A DNA stretch of 64,000 nt from Hsuehochloa calcarea (Eukaryota; Streptophyta; Magnoliopsida; Poales; Poaceae), in the NCBI GenBank assembly GCA_036346395.1, contig CM070598.1, forward strand, positions 3,889,517 to 3,953,516, written 5' to 3'. The notes below the pieces were generated by a model. The model was given only the letters and a program-made list of their open reading frames with translations. It was not told the origin of the DNA and searched no databases. Shown piece by piece: positions 60,405 through 64,000 of this stretch; positions within the stretch are counted from its first letter, which is position 1; each line of letters starts with the position of its first letter. The position numbers were made by a program, and so were the translations under genes.

Positions 60405-62078
60405 AGTGTGTGCGGGATGCAAATGCAAATGCAATTGCAATTGATGGGGTACGGCGATGAGTGGTTAAGTTCAATGCGGCTGTGGTGGATGCGGCTACTA
60501 GTGTGTGTGGGGTCGGAGTTAGGGGGTAAGTGCGCCTATGCCCATAGACCCGTTTGGAAATCATGAATATCGTGGAGTTTTGCTGGAATTTCACAAGAAA
60601 AGGCTTGATTTCTACGGGAATCCTGCATTCCAAGATTTACCTTATATTTTAACACTTCTATATTTTTTTATAAAAAAACTATATTTTTAGAATTTTTGTT
60701 TACAAAAATATAATGCAAAAGAAATATAATTTGTTATTTATGCAAATTATAATGCGCATGAAGAAATAAAAATTAAAAATTTACAATAAAAGAGACATAT
60801 GCAAATAATTATTTATAATAAATCATCAAAATCGGATAAAATTGTATGAAAATTTTAATCACAGTTTTACATTTCTTTTGTTAGAATTATAATAATATTA
60901 ATATTCTATTAAATGAAAGCTCTACCATACGATCGAATAGTACGATTAGAAAGCATGGGAGTGACACCCGGTATTAGCTAGTTACCGTCCTCGAGCGTCA
61001 AGCTCGCTCAACGATCCGGTGATAGGCACGAACGTACGGCGGTCATGTTCGGATTTGACGGCTACAGTTTATATATCCTGTCCGACGCGTCGCGTCGGAC
61101 CGCATCATCATCGTGGAGGATTGCCTGCCGGGACGATGTGACGGATCTTCGATTAGCGCTTAGCAGCGCAGGCGCAGCTGCCATCGGTCAGTCACCCGGT
61201 GGTGGCCGGGGCAATCATTAGCGGGAGGGGGGAAGTGTTATCCAAATACCAGTTACCAATCGGAGAGCAACAGAAGCCGGAAGGAGACGACGCGCGACGC
61301 GATGCGATCTCGAGAGCCTTCTTCTGGACTGCTGCTCCAAGATTTGCGGCTTCTCGTAATGCGGCGCCACTACTGCTGTCAGGCGCCAAGGTCGTCTTAC
61401 AGGCCCTACTAAAACCGGACGAGCAGAATCCAGTCGGCTCGGCCTACGGGCGGCCTACTCTGCACCCTCACGCACCCCACCCGGGTGAAGTCCCGCCATC
61501 ATAACTCACAGGGCAATCATACCAAGCGGAAAATATCGGAATCTAGTCCCGTCATTATATTCTTCCTCCTCTGTCCGCTTCTCCATTTCTTCCATCCTAA
61601 CATCTACATCCCTGTTCCCAGATCCCGAGTCCTATGCCCTCCCCAACCGAACTCCATCCACATCCATTTGCCCTCTCCACCTGTGTCGTTGTCGTTGCCT
61701 TCCCCGGCTCACCTTGACTTCCCGCCAGCGCCTGGCCGCCTTCTCCTCCAGCCTGGCTGGCCCCGCGCTTCATGTGGCTTGACCGTGTGCTGCACCCTCC
61801 CTCGGCGACCCTGCTGAGCTCGTTGCTAGCCATGCCAAAACTGCCCTCAGGCGTGCAGCAAGGGCAACTAGTCATGCCAAAACATGAACTCATGGCAGAG
61901 TGCATGATTCGCGTGTTTGAAATGAGCACACACTAATTGGATAATAGCAAGAGAGATCAAGTTTATCTACGAATTTTGTTCTCCATGTGGTAGGTTACCG
62001 AGTCACCAAAAACGAGAGGCACGCGCGCCAAAACATCCGCATGCACTTCCGTCTCACCGTCGCTACAACAGATGGTCA
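60405..62078. other. Intergenic DNA between IPT and Y14, with a GC-rich block
   Basis: AT-rich DNA (60640-60950) is followed by a GC-rich block (about 61000-61500) and a C/T-rich block (61555-61800). A 101-codon + strand frame (61199-61504) and a 110-codon frame (61485-61817) cross it. Neither resembles a known protein. The 3' untranslated region of Y14 should lie just below 62079. Confidence 0.35.
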
Positions 62079-63261
62079 CTATGTCGAGGCAGCAAACCTA
62101 CGAGGTGGAGTCCTAGATCGTCGACGTAATGGCCTGGGAAGAAGACAAACTAGTTAGTAAACATTCACTCGTAAATAGCAATATCAACAGAATAACCTGA
62201 ATTCGGCTTGCACAATACAGATCTGTATGCTTTATAAATATAAGAGGATTGAGAGAAAAGTCCCAAATCTACCACACACATGTTGCACAGTACAGAGCTG
62301 TATGCTTTATAAATATAAGAGGATTGAGAGAAAAGTTCCAAGTCTACCACACACATGCATGGATAAGGCATCTAGGGAAAGTAAAGCATTGCACTGGCTA
62401 CAGTTTAGATCAGGCAATACCATAGCTTAAATAACACTTCCTTAACACTAGAAAACAACAGGATCTCCCGAGAAATGAGCGAGAGTGGACTCAACAAAAA
62501 ATTTCTTCTTTGATACCATTAACCTAGACTGATTACTGAAGCAGTTTATTTGCAGTCTACTCATGAACCTAGGAGAACATAAAGACTTATGCTCCCACGA
62601 AGATAAACTCCTAGTTCCCACCATCAATTATGGAGGGAGTTGGAAAAGGAGAAGGGAAACTAGCACCGCTGCATGACTTAGCATTTCAATCCACCAGAGT
62701 ACCGGACCAAATGTGATAGCCTGAGGTCACCAATGCTGAATCTTCTCCAGGAAAGACATAACTTGTGTAGTTACGTTCCAGGTTATTAGGTTTACAGAAG
62801 AAGCCTTATTCATGTATGGAATCTGGATGCACTACTGATGCAAATCAGCAAGACAAACCGAACAAACAAACATAAACTAAAAAATAGCTACCAAATAATT
62901 AAAAAACTATGTTATAGATCTTGCTGCAAGAAGTTCAGGACAGGACATTTATAAGGATAAATATTTTGGACAAAATTGCATTATAGAATCTAGATACATG
63001 GCACAAAAACAAGAAATTATCTGGTAATGAGCTTGTGGGCCAAATGAAACACCATGTCAACTTAACACAGAGAGTTACCACAGAAAATGCAGAGCAAAAG
63101 CATGGTTAATAAACGCACCTTTTACTCATGAGCTTCTGTAAAGGACCCCTGTTGAATGCCCAATCAACATAGATAGTCTTTGTTAACAGCTGTGTCCCAT
63201 TCATTGCTTTGATCGCGGTTTGTGCTTCCTCAAAACTTTCATATTCAATCAATGCATATCC
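62079..63261 (-). CDS. Y14: Y14/RBM8A, exon junction complex RNA-binding protein (3' two exons, partial)
   Basis: Exon 63261-63119 encodes GYALIEYESFEEAQTAIKAM, then NGTQLLTKTIYVDWAF and NRGPLQKLMSK. This is the second half of the Y14 RRM domain, including its RNP1-like GYALIEY. It joins through a split arginine codon to exon 62133-62079, encoding PLRRRSRTPPRRFAAST and a TAG stop, the usual Arg/Ser-rich tail. Donor (AAAAG/GTGCG) and acceptor (CCCAG/G) are canonical and the frame is kept. Y14 pairs with Mago in the nuclear exon junction complex, acting in splicing, mRNA localisation and decay. The N-terminal part and first RRM half are not found in 63262-64000, so they lie beyond the right edge. 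The intron (62134-63118) carries a short tandem repeat. Confidence 0.88.
62211..62360. repeat. 75-bp tandem duplication in the last Y14 intron
   Basis: The block CTGTATGCTTTATAAATATA through CTACCACACACATG occurs twice (starting about 62211 and 62286, period 75) with four or five differences. Confidence 0.85.
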
Positions 63262-64000
63262 CTGTTGAACAGAAAACCCAGGTGTGGACAGAAATTTGAG
63301 AGCTTTGTGAGAAACAAAAATACATAATTCAAATTGAACTGCAAGCTACTCTTACTGAACAAATAAGGGATTATTCTTCCCTCCCACCCTGCCTCCCTCC
63401 CACTCTCTATGAGGAAAGTAAGTGTAACCGATAATCTTCACCATGTGTACCTCTACAGTGAGTTCATTCCTGCTAAAACCACAGCTGAAGGTACATAGCA
63501 GACTGCCTTCCAGAAATAGTAGTTTACAATAAAACTATTTACTTTCATATTGGGTCCCTGTCTCAAGAAAACATATTTCATGGCATTCCCCAAATCCCAA
63601 GAACTGTATAACAAAACAATCAGAAATTCAAAAAGTTTTTTACTTAGATGTAAGAATGTGTTAGACACTAACTAATATTGGATCACTGTAATTTTGGGCA
63701 AATTATAAAGGTATATATTCTTTGCAGCTAAAGCTTTCACCAGGAGATGGGCACCAAGTGGATGCAATGTATTTGGGAATTGGAACTAGTGTGCTCATTC
63801 ATCATGAACACAGCAAATCACCAATGCCAGATAATCCCAACACCTTTCTTAACCCTGACCATGCGAACCTTCAGTGATGCCTATATCATTTGTACTCTGC
63901 AAGCGAGTGCAATGAGGTGCCACACCATGGTCTGCAAATTAGGCCATACAGCACTAGCAACTAAGTCTGGCAGAACAAAAATTCACAACGTTCCTCACTT
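63262..64000 (-). other. Probable Y14 intron sequence
   Basis: No frame in this stretch on either strand matches the first half of the Y14 RRM. It is AT-rich and most likely a single intron continuing past the window edge. Confidence 0.45.

Noticed and set aside
1..64000. CRISPR array, bacterial operon, phage or organellar insertion
   Set aside because: No regularly spaced short repeats, no ribosome-binding-site-led gene clusters and no long organelle-like stretch were seen; everything recognisable is plant nuclear.

Overview
The window is a piece of grass (Poaceae) nuclear genome. Evidence: GT-AG introns, GC-rich first exons in otherwise AT-rich DNA, nested Ty1-copia LTR retrotransposons with an initiator-tRNA-Met type primer site, Stowaway, Tourist, Mutator-like and CACTA elements, and cereal-like versions of three conserved plant proteins. 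The species cannot be fixed from sequence alone.

Host genes are few. (1) A four-exon Nudix hydrolase gene lies on the + strand at 12436-18322. Its exons join in frame to 180 codons plus stop. (2) A single-exon adenylate isopentenyltransferase gene (cytokinin biosynthesis) lies on the - strand at 58493-59503, with a TATA box at 59639-59646. (3) The 3' part of a Y14/RBM8A exon-junction-complex gene lies on the - strand (exons 63119-63261 and 62079-62133). Its 5' exons are beyond the right edge. A broken two-exon fragment of a mitochondrial Rho GTPase (MIRO) gene, intron included, sits at about 5015-6034. No functional link among these genes is visible.

Layout. 1-6.9 kb: a GC island, a decayed copia element (- strand) and the MIRO fragment. 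6.9-11.4 kb: a copia LTR and a degenerate gypsy-type gag-like locus. 12-18.7 kb: the Nudix gene, carrying a complete miniature LTR element (intron 1) and a Mutator-like non-autonomous element (intron 2). 18.9-22.4 kb: a tRNA-Met derived sequence, a segmental duplication, and a hAT-like insertion followed by a 147-bp triplication. 22.5-34.7 kb: a nearly full-length but defective copia element on the - strand with a nested solo LTR. 34.7-45 kb: MITE-rich intergenic DNA. 45-51.7 kb: a CACTA-type element and a two-copy 877-bp higher-order tandem array split by two solo LTRs. 51.7-58 kb: more nested LTR debris. 58-64 kb: the IPT and Y14 genes.

Most long open frames here are chance frames in GC-rich or transposon DNA. 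No rRNA gene, CRISPR array or bacterial-type operon was seen. The most unusual structures are the 877-bp array, the 147-bp triplication whose junctions repeat a hAT-like target duplication, the complete TRIM-like element in the Nudix intron, and the MIRO fragment.
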